DNA from: Selenomonas sp. oral taxon 920
GTDB lineage: Bacteria > Bacillota > Negativicutes > Selenomonadales > Selenomonadaceae
Assembly: GCF_001717585.1 (NCBI RefSeq)
Contig: NZ_CP017042.1
Span: 2,270,001 to 2,334,000, forward strand
Direction: 5' to 3'
Length of the DNA: 64,000 bases
The notes beneath the pieces were generated by a model. The model was not told the origin of the DNA. It saw only the letters and a program-made list of their open reading frames with translations, and ran no database searches. Shown here one piece after another: positions 32,398 through 41,136 of this stretch. Numbering within the stretch: the stretch's first letter is position 1; each line of letters begins with the position of its first letter. The position numbers and the translations under genes were made by a program.

Positions 32398-33496
32398 AGC
32401 GGAATTTTCCTCCCCCATATTTATACCATGCGGCACACGTTCCCTCGACCGACACCATGCACGGGCCGATCGCGTGCTCCGGCACACATGCCCTGCCAAA
32501 GAGCGCACAGTCACGCGGCACGATTGCACCGCGCAGCACCTCGCCGCAGCGGCATCCGTTCCGCCCATCCCCGACCGCCGCAAGCGCGAGCGGACGTACG
32601 CAGGCAAAATCGAACGCCGCATATTCCTCCCGCATCACGAGCCCCGAGGCGGGGATTTCACCCAGCCCGCGCCAACGCACCGCCGCAGGTTCATAGACAC
32701 GCTCGATTGCCGCACGCGCGACCGGATTGCCCTCCCGCCGCACAACCGTCTCGTATGCGTTCTCGACGCGCGCCTCCCCTGCGCCGATCTGATGCACAAT
32801 CATCTGCAGAGCACGCAGAATCTCGAGCGGCTCAAAGCCGCCCACAACACCGGGGATATGGTAGTCCTGCGCGAGGAAGTCAAAGGCATCCGTCCCCGTC
32901 ACCACCGAGACGTGTCCCGGCAGGAGGAAGCCGTCAACGCGCGTCTCCCCGCCATCGAGGAGCGCACGCATCACGGGCGGGACGAGCTTTTGCGCGGAGA
33001 GCAAAAAGAAGTTCCCGCGCCCCTGCTTCTTAGCCGCGAGCACCGCCGCAGCCTCGGTTGGCGCGGTCGTTTCAAATCCGACGGCAAGGAATACAACCTG
33101 CTTGCTCGGATTTTCCGCTGCGACCGTGAGCGCGTCGAGCGGCGAGTAGACGATGCGGACATCCGCGCCCTGTGCCTGCACCTCGGCAAGGCTTGAATGC
33201 GTACCCGGCACCTTCAGCATATCGCCGAACGTTGTGATGATGACATCCTCCATCCCCGCATACGCAATCGCTGCGTCGATGTAGTCGTCCGCCGTCACAC
33301 AGACAGGGCAGCCGGGCCCCGAGACCAGCTCGATGCCCTCGGGCAGAATCTGCCGCAGTCCCGCGCGAAAAATCGCAACCGTGTGCGTGCCGCAGACCTC
33401 CATAATGCGGATGCTCCTGCTCCGTGCCGCGAGAATGCGGCGCAGATCCGCAACGATCTCCGAGGCAGCCTGCCGCGTGTCCTGTGCGCTCCTCAT
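32387..33496 (-). CDS. hypD: Hydrogenase maturation protein HypD
   Basis: 369 residues. Iron-sulfur scaffold on which, with HypC, the Fe(CN)2CO group is assembled. The redox motif MEVCGTHTVA and GPGCPVCVT are intact, and the C-terminal cluster-binding cysteines appear in GDGRNGCRCGEVL, CALFGRAC and GPCMVSVEGTC. Starts at ATG 33496 overlapping the hypC stop by four bases, so stoichiometric coupling with its partner is expected. Confidence 0.96.
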   Translation of the reverse strand: MRSAQDTRQAASEIVADLRRILAARSRSIRIMEVCGTHTVAIFRAGLRQILPEGIELVSGPGCPVCVTADDYIDAAIAYAGMEDVIITTFGDMLKVPGTHSSLAEVQAQGADVRIVYSPLDALTVAAENPSKQVVFLAVGFETTAPTEAAAVLAAKKQGRGNFFLLSAQKLVPPVMRALLDGGETRVDGFLLPGHVSVVTGTDAFDFLAQDYHIPGVVGGFEPLEILRALQMIVHQIGAGEARVENAYETVVRREGNPVARAAIERVYEPAAVRWRGLGEIPASGLVMREEYAAFDFACVRPLALAAVGDGRNGCRCGEVLRGAIVPRDCALFGRACVPEHAIGPCMVSVEGTCAAWYKYGGGKFRYGA

Positions 33497-33732
33497 GGGA
33501 TGCTCTCCACCGTACGCGGCGCACCGTGCATCTCCGCCCGCAGAGCCTCGATGCGCTCCGCCTCCTCCGCCGCAACGATCTGCATCGCAAAGCCCGCGTG
33601 GACGAGCACATAGTCGCCCACCGTCGCCTCTGGCAGCAGCATGAGACTTGCCGCGCGGCGCACTCCGCTCACCTCCACCGAGGCAAGCTGATCCTGTATG
33701 TCAACGATTTTTGCAGGAACTGCTAAACACAT
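33493..33732 (-). CDS. hypC: Hydrogenase maturation chaperone HypC
   Basis: 79 residues with the essential MCLAVPAKI start (Cys2 carries the iron group). AGAGGAG precedes the ATG. Partners HypD and the hydrogenase large subunit. Separated from hypF by a 383-bp gap filled with repeats. Confidence 0.95.
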   Translation of the reverse strand: MCLAVPAKIVDIQDQLASVEVSGVRRAASLMLLPEATVGDYVLVHAGFAMQIVAAEEAERIEALRAEMHGAPRTVESIP

Positions 33733-33788
33733 AGTTTCTCCTCTAAATCTTGTTGGATTCCATCTCTATCAAAACGTATCCTTGCACG

Positions 33789-33849
33789 TTCAAAGTGCCC
33801 CTACCGTCACGCTGACGCGTGCCACCTCCCCCGTAGCAACGGGGGAGGC
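33789..33849. repeat. TCAAAGTGCCCC motif plus CCTCCCCCGT hairpin
   Basis: A second near copy of the 26683-26740 repeat: TCAAAGTGCCCC then CACCTCCCCCGT and ACGGGGGAGGCT as a hairpin. It lies in the hypF-hypC gap just before MITE copy C. Confidence 0.6.
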
Positions 33850-33933
33850 TAATATTGCGGCATCGTTACGCCTCGCCGGGCAGGGGAGGCTTTGACGGCA
33901 ATCGGGGTAAGCCTCCGCAGTGCGATGCCCTGA

Positions 33934-34071
33934 GCGAACCCTAGTGGAGCAAGTGGGAAAAGTGCGCGGTACGCCCCGTCGGATTTCTTTCGTTCAAGCG
34001 AAGCGCGTTTAAGAAGTCCGACGGTATTTAAGCGTACAAGCGCACGAACGCTTGCGCAACTAAGCGTTCGC
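33934..34071 (+). repeat. Palindromic MITE-like element, copy C
   Basis: In the hypF-hypC gap. End repeats GCGAACCCTAGTGGAGCAAG and CTTGCGCAACTAAGCGTTCGC; inner arms GTGCGC/GCGCAC, GTACGC/GCGTAC and CCGTCGGA/TCCGACGG all pair perfectly although each differs in sequence from copies A and D. The remainder of the 383-bp gap shows no gene. Confidence 0.78.
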
Positions 34072-34115
34072 GACGGGCACGCACAAAGGCTAATCAAAAA
34101 CTCCAATCATCTTTA

Positions 34116-36443
34116 TCATCCCATCCGTGCGAGCGCCGCCGCCGCCTGCCCATACGCAATGCCGCCATCGTTCGGCGGGGCGTTGTGCGGCAGGAGCACA
34201 CGGAAATCGCCGAGACGCGTGAGCAGATTCTCCAGCAGCAGCGCATTCTGGAACACACCGCCCGAAAGCACCGCCGTGCGAAGTCCCGTCCGCGTTGCCA
34301 AAATGCCGAGCATCTCCGCGACCGCCGCCGCCATCGTCACATGGAAGTCAAGCGCACGTCCCGCACGCTCCTCCGCCGTCAGCCCCTCTGCGCCGTCCGC
34401 CAGCGCACACAGCACAGGAAAAAAATCCACCGTCATCGACACAGACGCGCAGTTCATACGATACGGCAGCACAACGCCCGCCCGCCGTGCGTGCCGCGCA
34501 CAGAGTTCCAGTCCGATTGCCGCCTGTCCCTCGTACACATTTACGCGGCAAATGTCGAGCAGTGCCGCCGCCGCATCGAAGAGCCGCCCCGCGCTCGAGG
34601 TCGGCGGTGCATTCACCCCCGCCGCCGTCGCCTGCATCAGCAGTTCCCATCCTGCGGGAAGTGCAGCCGCAAAGCGCGGTGCATGCGCCGCAAGCTCTGC
34701 CCCGTACATCCCGTGGAGCACCCAGAGCGCGAGCCGCCACGGCTCTGCGGCCGCTCGGTCGCCGCCCGGCAGGGGGATATAGGCAAAGTGGGCGCACCGC
34801 TCATAGGCTGCCAAATCCGCAGCCATAAACTCCCCGCCCCACGAAGCACCGTCATCGCCGTACCCCGTCCCGTCGAGCGCGACACCGAGCACGCGCTCAT
34901 GACAGGCGTGTTCGGCGAGCACCGCAGCAATGTGCGCGTGATGGTGCTGCACGCGCACGAGCGGAAGCCCCTCCCGTGCGGCACGCGCCGTCATGTATTG
35001 CCCCGAGAGATAGGCAGGATGGAGGTCTGCTGCAAGCACCTCCGGCCGCACCGCAAAGAACTGCTCGTAATGTGCGATGGTCGCCTCGTAGGACGCAAGT
35101 ACAGAACGCTCCATCAGATCGCCGATATGCTCGCTCAGAAACGCCTCTGCCCCGCGCGTCAGGCAGAACGTATTCTTCAGCTCTGCGCCGCCCGCGAGCA
35201 CCGTGCATTCCCGTGCAGACGGCAGCGCAAGCGGTGTCGGCGCAAAGCCGCGGCTGCGGCGGATGATCTGCCGTCCGCCCGCCGTCATGCGCATCACCGA
35301 ATCGTCAACGCGGTGCACGATCTCCCGATTGTGCACGAGAATCGCATCCGCAATTCCCGCAAGCCCCCGCACGGCAGCCGCATCCTCGCACATCATCGGC
35401 GCACCGCTGAGGTTCGCACTCGTCATCACCCAGAGGTCGTTTGCCGCGAGCAAAAGCAGATGCACGGGGGCATACGGCAGCAGCACGCCGAGGTACGCAT
35501 TCCCCGGCGCAGCGCTCTGTGCGACAGCATCCGACGCATCCGTGCACCGACGAAGCAGCACAATTGGCGCGGCAGGAGACATGAGCCACCGCTCCTCCTC
35601 CTCGGAGACGACACACAGCGACCGCACCAGTTCCATCGACCCCGCCATCACGGCGAGTGCCTTCGCCTCACGGTGCTTCCTCGCCCGCAGGCGGCGCACC
35701 GCCGCGTCACTGCGCGCATCGCACGCGAGATGATAGCCGCCGATGCCCTTGACCGCAACAATGCCGCCCGCCGCGACAATCTCCCGCACCCGCGCGAACG
35801 GATCGCCCTCCTGCGCCGCCCCATCGACGAGGAGACGATAGGCGGGGCCGCAATCCGCGCACGCATTCGGCTGGGCGTGAAAGCGGCGATCAGCGGGGTC
35901 ATCGTACTCGCGCTGGCACGCATCACACATCTGAAACGAAGCCATCGAGGTCAGCGGACGATCATAGGGAACGCCGCGGATGATCGAGTAGCGCGGGCCG
36001 CAGTTCGTACAGTTCGTAAAGGCGTAGCCGTGCCGCCTGTTTTCATCGGACAAAATCTCACGGCGGCAGTCCGCACAGACCGCGAGGTCGGGTGAGACAA
36101 GCGTCCGCGCGACCGTTCCCGCAGGGCTCGGCAGGATCTGAAAGACCTGTGCCCCCGTCGGCGAGACCTCCTCGAATGTCACAGCGGTTACAGATGCCGC
36201 AAGCGGAGCCTCCGCGCGCACGTCCTCTGCAAACGCATCGAGAGCCGCCGCCGTCCCCTCCGCCTCGATGCCGACACCCGCGCTGTCATTCCACACGCAT
36301 CCCGCCAGTCCGTACCTCACGGCAAGCCGATAGACAAAGGGGCGGAACCCCACGCCCTGCACAATCCCTGAGACACGAAAAGCGCGCCTTGTACGCGCGC
36401 CTCCCGCAGGATGTATGGAATCGCCGCCCTGATGCGCGCTCAT
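34116..36443 (-). CDS. hypF: Carbamoyltransferase HypF
   Basis: 775 residues from the ATG at 36443, which overlaps the endopeptidase stop; the frame is open further upstream but only as a shadow. Makes carbamoyl-AMP from carbamoyl phosphate and passes it to HypE. Domain order: acylphosphatase (residues about 20-105, GIVQGVGFRPFVYRLA), two zinc-finger pairs (CADC, CTNCGPRY, CDAC, CADCGPAY), YrdC-like domain, and a Kae1-like domain with HHHAHIAAVLAEH. Length is normal. Confidence 0.96.
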   Translation of the reverse strand: MSAHQGGDSIHPAGGARTRRAFRVSGIVQGVGFRPFVYRLAVRYGLAGCVWNDSAGVGIEAEGTAAALDAFAEDVRAEAPLAASVTAVTFEEVSPTGAQVFQILPSPAGTVARTLVSPDLAVCADCRREILSDENRRHGYAFTNCTNCGPRYSIIRGVPYDRPLTSMASFQMCDACQREYDDPADRRFHAQPNACADCGPAYRLLVDGAAQEGDPFARVREIVAAGGIVAVKGIGGYHLACDARSDAAVRRLRARKHREAKALAVMAGSMELVRSLCVVSEEEERWLMSPAAPIVLLRRCTDASDAVAQSAAPGNAYLGVLLPYAPVHLLLLAANDLWVMTSANLSGAPMMCEDAAAVRGLAGIADAILVHNREIVHRVDDSVMRMTAGGRQIIRRSRGFAPTPLALPSARECTVLAGGAELKNTFCLTRGAEAFLSEHIGDLMERSVLASYEATIAHYEQFFAVRPEVLAADLHPAYLSGQYMTARAAREGLPLVRVQHHHAHIAAVLAEHACHERVLGVALDGTGYGDDGASWGGEFMAADLAAYERCAHFAYIPLPGGDRAAAEPWRLALWVLHGMYGAELAAHAPRFAAALPAGWELLMQATAAGVNAPPTSSAGRLFDAAAALLDICRVNVYEGQAAIGLELCARHARRAGVVLPYRMNCASVSMTVDFFPVLCALADGAEGLTAEERAGRALDFHVTMAAAVAEMLGILATRTGLRTAVLSGGVFQNALLLENLLTRLGDFRVLLPHNAPPNDGGIAYGQAAAALARMG

Positions 36444-36973
36444 GCGCTCTGCCGGCTCTGTTTCGGACGCTCTGCGGGAACAATTCCCCAGCGTACCAGC
36501 TCCTCCACCGCACGATGCGCAAAGTGCGGCAGTGCCGCCGCCATCTCCGGACTGAGCGAGAGCCCCGCCGTCACCTCGTACGGCTGCATTCCGAGCACAA
36601 CGACGTTCGGAATCGCCCGCTCCGTCACCGTCAGCCACGCGAGCACATCCTGAATCCCGATTTCATGTGAAGACATCTTTTCCTGAAAATGCGCCATCAC
36701 CGCGTCGTCCTCAAAGCGGTAGACCGTGCCCGCAGGTGCGTCGCCCGCGACCGCATCGAGGATGAGCAGCTTCTGTGTCCCCGTGACGAAATGCAGCAGC
36801 TCGGGGCCGAGCGTCCCGCCGTCGAGCAGACGGACATCGTGCGGAAAGTGGAAGTGCTCCTCCAGATACTCCACGGCACGCACGCCAAAGCCCTCGTCCC
36901 GCAAAATAATATTGCCGATGCCGAGCACCGTCACGGGCGCCACCGCAACCAACTGGTCATCGATTACGCTCAT
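36440..36973 (-). CDS. hyaD: Hydrogenase maturation endopeptidase (HyaD/HybD family)
   Basis: 177 residues from ATG 36973 (AGGAGGAAGGCG upstream). Nickel-sensing protease that removes the C-terminal extension of the large subunit after cofactor insertion. GIGNIILRDEGFGVRAVE holds the first acidic ligand, LDGGTLG and ILDAVAGDAPAG follow, and SSHEIG supplies the His. The substrate is presumably the large subunit at 39223. Confidence 0.92.
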   Translation of the reverse strand: MSVIDDQLVAVAPVTVLGIGNIILRDEGFGVRAVEYLEEHFHFPHDVRLLDGGTLGPELLHFVTGTQKLLILDAVAGDAPAGTVYRFEDDAVMAHFQEKMSSHEIGIQDVLAWLTVTERAIPNVVVLGMQPYEVTAGLSLSPEMAAALPHFAHRAVEELVRWGIVPAERPKQSRQSA

Positions 36974-36989
36974 CGCCTTCCTCCTATTG

Positions 36990-37652
36990 TCACGTCTGTT
37001 TCTTCTTCGCCTGCACCTGCGCGCGCAGCCAGTCATACCACACGGGGAGCCCCTCGCCCGTACGGCACGAGACGGGCAGCACGGCAATGCCGGGATGGAG
37101 TGCCGTGATGTCGCGCTCCGCCGCCTCCATATCGAAATTCGTATAGGGCAGAATGTCCACCTTGTTGAGGAGAGCCACCGCCGACTCCTTGAAAATGAGC
37201 GGGTACTTCAGCGGCTTGTCGTCGCCCTCCGTGATGCTGAGCGCGACCGCCTTTGCATCCTCGCCGAGCGCAAACTCGGCGGGACAGACAAGGTTGCCGA
37301 CATTTTCAATCACGAGGAGGTCGAGCGCGGACAAATCCAGTTTCCCAAGTGCCGCCGCGACCATCGCCGCATCCAGATGACAGCCGCCGCTCGTGTTGAT
37401 CTGCACGACGGGTGCGCCGCAGCGTTCGATCCGCGCCGCATCCTTCGTCGTGAAGAGATCTCCCTCGACGACCGCCATGCGCAGCTCCCCGCCGAGCGCC
37501 GCAAGCGTCTGCTCGAGCAGCGAGGTCTTGCCGCAGCCGGGCGAGCCGAGGAGATTCAGCGCGTAGATGCCATGCCGCGCAAAGAGTGCCGCGTTCTCCG
37601 CCGCCGTCGCCTCATTCCGCCCGAGGATGTCCGCCTTTACAACTACCTTCAT
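36990..37652 (-). CDS. hypB: Hydrogenase nickel-incorporation GTPase HypB (lacking the N-terminal Cys motif)
   Basis: 220 residues starting MKVVVKADILG at ATG 37652, two bases after the hypA stop; the open frame further upstream is hypA antiframe. SIMIBI GTPase with Walker A LGSPGCGKTSLLE and the G-domain metal site SGGCHLDAAM (Cys-His). The high-affinity N-terminal CxxCGC peptide of E. coli HypB is absent here, and the small protein at 37995 begins with exactly that motif. Hydrolyses GTP to drive nickel transfer with HypA. Confidence 0.94.
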   Translation of the reverse strand: MKVVVKADILGRNEATAAENAALFARHGIYALNLLGSPGCGKTSLLEQTLAALGGELRMAVVEGDLFTTKDAARIERCGAPVVQINTSGGCHLDAAMVAAALGKLDLSALDLLVIENVGNLVCPAEFALGEDAKAVALSITEGDDKPLKYPLIFKESAVALLNKVDILPYTNFDMEAAERDITALHPGIAVLPVSCRTGEGLPVWYDWLRAQVQAKKKQT

Positions 37653-37654
37653 AC

Positions 37655-37993
37655 CTATTCCATCTCTATATAGTCGACGCGCATCTCGCGCCCATGCGTG
37701 AACTCCATCCCGCCGCCGCAGTCGGGACAGAGGTAGTCCTGCGGGCGCAGTGCGCGTTCTTTGCCGCAGTCGTGGCAGCGTCCCGCAAGGGGGATGCGCG
37801 TCCACGTCAGTGCCGCCGTCTCCGCCATGGTCCCGCGCACGAGCGTCCGAAAGGCAAGCGTCAGCGCCTCCGTCTCCACCCCCGAGAGCTCGCCGAGGAG
37901 GAGGTGGATGCGCTCGATGCGCTGCGCATCATTGTCCCGTGCGTGCGTGAGGGCGATGTCAAGGATGCCCTCGGCAATCGCCATCTCGTGCAT
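37655..37993 (-). CDS. hypA: Hydrogenase nickel metallochaperone HypA
   Basis: 112 residues; the conserved MHEMAIAEG start (His2 is the nickel ligand) places the ATG at 37993. The zinc site is two pairs, CHDC and CPDC, near residues 72 and 89. Sits one base downstream of the 80-residue metal-protein gene and two bases upstream of hypB. Confidence 0.95.
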   Translation of the reverse strand: MHEMAIAEGILDIALTHARDNDAQRIERIHLLLGELSGVETEALTLAFRTLVRGTMAETAALTWTRIPLAGRCHDCGKERALRPQDYLCPDCGGGMEFTHGREMRVDYIEME

Positions 37994-37994
37994 C

Positions 37995-38237
37995 CTAGAG
38001 CTCCGCCGAGAGATTGTGTGCAGCAAAGGTGCTGATGAGTTCCGTCATCTTCGTCTTTGCCGGGTCATAGTCCACCGTCGTCTCACCGTCGTGCGTGTGG
38101 ATGTGCACATAGAGCACACCCGCAAGGCCGAGCAGAGCCTTCTCCACGGCGGCAGCATTCTCCGCCGTATAGCCCTTGACAAAAAACTGTAAATGCGTCG
38201 TACTCTCCGCGAGCCCGCAGCCGCATTCTTTACACAT
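37995..38237 (-). CDS. Stand-alone HypB-type CxxCGC peptide fused to an HMA-like domain
   Basis: 80 residues; AAGGAG before ATG 38237. The start MCKECGCGLAE matches the nickel-binding N-terminus of canonical HypB (MCTTCGCG in E. coli). Residues 15-80 follow a ferredoxin-like heavy-metal-associated pattern (LQFFVKGYTAENAAAVEKALLG.. VLYVHIHTH..TTVDYDPAKT) without the usual internal CxxC, but with an HIHTHD cluster. First gene of the hyp set, one base before hypA. Inference: a separate nickel carrier replacing the missing arm of HypB. Confidence 0.75.
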   Translation of the reverse strand: MCKECGCGLAESTTHLQFFVKGYTAENAAAVEKALLGLAGVLYVHIHTHDGETTVDYDPAKTKMTELISTFAAHNLSAEL

Positions 38238-38358
38238 ATGTTGCTCCTTTATATTCTAACGAGAGTAGTCACTTGCGTCACAGAAGTCCCCATCGGCAGG
38301 CCTGCCTTGATTGCCCAAGACGCCCGTCGTGAGAGAGGAGGCGACGCGTTGTCCAAAA

Positions 38359-38497
38359 GCGAACCCTAGTGGAGCAAGCGAGTAAAATGTGCGTTTCGCC
38401 CCCGGCGTACTTCTTTCGTCCAAGCGCAGCGCGTTTAAGAAGTGCGCCGGTATTTAGGCGAATAAGCACATGATCGCTTGCGCAACTAAGCGTTCGC
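38359..38497 (+). repeat. Palindromic MITE-like element, copy D
   Basis: Between hyaC and the hyp genes. Ends GCGAACCCTAGTGGAGCAAG / CTTGCGCAACTAAGCGTTCGC; inner arms ATGTGC/GCACAT, TTCGCC/GGCGAA, CCGGCG/CGCCGG and ACTTCTT/AAGAAGT. Almost the whole 139 bp folds back on itself. The 289-bp gap holds nothing else recognisable. Confidence 0.8.
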
Positions 38498-38526
38498 GTT
38501 GGACACGCAGAAACGCTCCCAAAGAT

Positions 38527-39210
38527 TTACTCCACATCCTGCGCGTCCGCCGCCGTATGCCGCAGCAGCTTCGACCCTGCGAACATACTTGAGACCTCCG
38601 CCTCGCCCTCCATGAACTCCGCACGGACGACGAGGTAGAAATGCCCAATCGCGAACAGCATAATCGCCCACGCTGCATAGTGATGCACGAAATGCGACAT
38701 GAACTCGTTCCCGAGGACACGGTTCACCCAGCCGAACAGGATGCCGCCAATCGCCGACGGCTCCGTCATGTAGTACATGGCAAAGCCCGTCAGCACCTCG
38801 ACCGCCACCATCACATACAGCCCCGCGTATGCTGCGCGCGCCAGAGGGTTGCGCAGGAAGGGGCGATGAGACGTACGCAGGAAAATGTAGTGCTGCACGA
38901 CCTCCCACGCATCCAGATAGTACTGCTTTTTCCAGAAATGCGGGAAAAGGCGGTCGCCGCGATTGATAATAAAGCCGTAGACGCGCCCGATGAAGCCCGC
39001 ACAGAACGCAAACGCCGCAATGAAGTGGATGTTGCGCACGAGATTCATCAGGAGCGGCGTATTCGTCGGCTCGGAGGCAAGAATCACGGGCGGCTTCGTA
39101 ATGAGGAACCCCGTGATAAAGAGCACGATGATCGCAATGACCATCAGCCAATGAAAGATGCGCAGAAAGGGGCTAAAGAGGTAGTACTCCTTGCGTTCTT
39201 CTTGTTTCAT
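38527..39210 (-). CDS. hyaC: [NiFe] hydrogenase b-type cytochrome subunit
   Basis: 227 residues with four membrane helices (IFHWLMVIAIIVLFITGFL; IHFIAAFAFCAGFIGRVYG; LYVMVAVEVLTGFAMYYM; HYAAWAIMLFAIGHFYLVV). His residues in RIFHW, RNIHF, FVHHY and IGHFY are the heme b ligand candidates. It anchors the hydrogenase dimer and passes H2 electrons to the quinone pool. 13 bp after the large-subunit gene. Gene order small-large-cytochrome is that of group 1 uptake hydrogenases. Confidence 0.93.
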   Translation of the reverse strand: MKQEERKEYYLFSPFLRIFHWLMVIAIIVLFITGFLITKPPVILASEPTNTPLLMNLVRNIHFIAAFAFCAGFIGRVYGFIINRGDRLFPHFWKKQYYLDAWEVVQHYIFLRTSHRPFLRNPLARAAYAGLYVMVAVEVLTGFAMYYMTEPSAIGGILFGWVNRVLGNEFMSHFVHHYAAWAIMLFAIGHFYLVVRAEFMEGEAEVSSMFAGSKLLRHTAADAQDVE

Positions 39211-39222
39211 GCGGATCGCCCC

Positions 39223-41136
39223 CTATTCGTCCACGCGCACGCCGGCGTAGGGGTCGGTCGTGACGACGCGGATCTTCTCCCCCTTCGCGTTAAAGAGGTG
39301 AGTCGAGCACGCCATGCACGGGTCGAACGAGCGCACCGCCTTCACGATCTCGAGCGGCTTGTCCGCAATCTTCACGGGCGTATCCATCATCGACATCTCG
39401 TATGCGCCGTGTCCCGCCGCATCATCGCGCGGGCAGGCGTTCCACGTCGTCGGCACGACCGCCTGATAGTTCGCGACCTTGCCGTCCTTGATGACGACCC
39501 AGTGGCTGAGTCCGCCGCGCGGTGCCTCGTAGAAGCCAACGCCCTTTGCCTCCTTCGGCCAGGTCGAGGGATCCCACTTGTCGTTGTTCACCACGCGCGT
39601 GTCGCCGCTCTTGATGTTCGCGACGAGCTTGTCAAAGAAGAACTTGCTGATCTCCGCCTGCAGCTGCGCATCGAGCGCACGCGCCGCCGTGCGGCCAACC
39701 GTCGAGGGCAGCCACGCCTCGGCAGGAACGCCGAGCACCTTCGTCACCGCGTCGATCTGGTCGACGATCATCTGCTCCGCCCACGTGAGGTCGCCGAGCA
39801 GCCCCTGCTTTGCCTTCGTGTAGAGCACGATGTAACGCGCGAGCGGACCGACCTCGCAGAGCTTGCCGCGCCATTTCGGCGTCTTGAGCCACGAGTATTT
39901 GCCCTGCTCGTTCAGCGCCTTCCACTCCGTCTTCGTGCCTTCCTTCGGCTCCGTGTAGTGCGGCTTCGTCTCGCCCTCCCACGGATGGAGACCCTTGCTG
40001 TCGCCGCCGCTGTACTCGTACCAGCCGTGCTCAACACTCTCGCTGATGACCTCGGGGTCGGAGACATCCTCCATCTTAAAGTCATAAACCTTTGCCTGCA
40101 TCACGCCGCCCGCGAAGTTCTCCACGACGCCGTTGCAGCGTACGAGCAGCTTGCTGAAGAAATCGCCGTTTGTCGCACCGCTGAACGGCTCCTGCGGGAA
40201 CATACCGAACGCGAGCACGCGCTCCTTCGCGAGCCCGCCGCCCGAGACATAGCCCTTCTGCACATACAGATGCCCGATGGCGAGCACGTCCGGCAGGTAG
40301 TAGTCGTTCATCATGTGGCGCGCGGACTGGATCGAGCGGTCGACAATCGCCAGGCGTGCCGTGTTGATCGGCGCATTGCCGTCCTCCATCGAGATGGAGC
40401 AGGGCATACCGCCCAGCACATAGTGTGGGTGCGGGTTCTTGCCGCCGAAGACAACGTGCGGTACGACGAGATCCTTCTGCTTGTCCAGCATCTCGAGGTA
40501 GTGCGAAATCGCCATCAGATGCACCTCGGGCGGCAGCATCTGATAGTCGGGGTGATCCCACCACTGCGCGGAGAAAATACCGAGCTGGCCGCTCTCCACG
40601 ATCTTCTGCACCTTCGCCTTGATCGCCGCATAGTACTCGGGATTCGATACGGGTACGTCATGCGGGTATGCCTCCGTCTCGAGCCCCGCAGGACCGCGAA
40701 AGGGGAGACGGTAGGTCGCGAGCACCGTATTCTGGAGTGCCGCCGTCGCCGCAGGATCCGCCTTGAGCGCCTCGAGCGGGCTGACCCAGTCGAGGGCGTG
40801 CAGATGGTAGAAATGGATGATGTGGTCCTGATGTCCGAGACACGCCGCGATGATGTTGCGAATATAGTGTGCGTTCTTCGGGATGGTGATGCCGAACGCA
40901 TCCTCCACGGCACGTAGGCAGCCGAGCGCATGGGACGACGTGCAGACGCCGCAGATGCGCTGGATGTATGCCCATGCGTCACGCGGGTCGCGATCATTCA
41001 TGACGAGCTCGAGGCCGCGCCATGCCGTACCGGAGGAGATGGCATCCGTGACCTTGCCCGTCGCCTCATCCACCTGGATCTCAACGCGCAGATGTCCCTC
41101 AATGCGCGTAATCGGGTCGACAACAACGTGTTTCAT
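39223..41136 (-). CDS. hyaB: [NiFe] hydrogenase large subunit, group 1 uptake type
   Basis: 637 residues. Holds the NiFe(CN)2CO site with four cysteines: N-terminal RICGVCTSSHA (about residues 60-63) and C-terminal DPCMACSTH. After that His a 24-residue extension (from LFNAKGEK) would be removed by the HyaD-type protease; E. coli group 1 enzymes have about 15, so this tail is long. Overlaps the small-subunit gene by four bases (ATGA). Oxidises H2 on the outer side of the membrane. Confidence 0.96.
   Translation of the reverse strand: MKHVVVDPITRIEGHLRVEIQVDEATGKVTDAISSGTAWRGLELVMNDRDPRDAWAYIQRICGVCTSSHALGCLRAVEDAFGITIPKNAHYIRNIIAACLGHQDHIIHFYHLHALDWVSPLEALKADPAATAALQNTVLATYRLPFRGPAGLETEAYPHDVPVSNPEYYAAIKAKVQKIVESGQLGIFSAQWWDHPDYQMLPPEVHLMAISHYLEMLDKQKDLVVPHVVFGGKNPHPHYVLGGMPCSISMEDGNAPINTARLAIVDRSIQSARHMMNDYYLPDVLAIGHLYVQKGYVSGGGLAKERVLAFGMFPQEPFSGATNGDFFSKLLVRCNGVVENFAGGVMQAKVYDFKMEDVSDPEVISESVEHGWYEYSGGDSKGLHPWEGETKPHYTEPKEGTKTEWKALNEQGKYSWLKTPKWRGKLCEVGPLARYIVLYTKAKQGLLGDLTWAEQMIVDQIDAVTKVLGVPAEAWLPSTVGRTAARALDAQLQAEISKFFFDKLVANIKSGDTRVVNNDKWDPSTWPKEAKGVGFYEAPRGGLSHWVVIKDGKVANYQAVVPTTWNACPRDDAAGHGAYEMSMMDTPVKIADKPLEIVKAVRSFDPCMACSTHLFNAKGEKIRVVTTDPYAGVRVDE

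Noticed and set aside
38641-40917. 758-codon plus-strand frame opposite hyaB and hyaC
   Set aside because: Shadow of secure hydrogenase genes; no domain visible.
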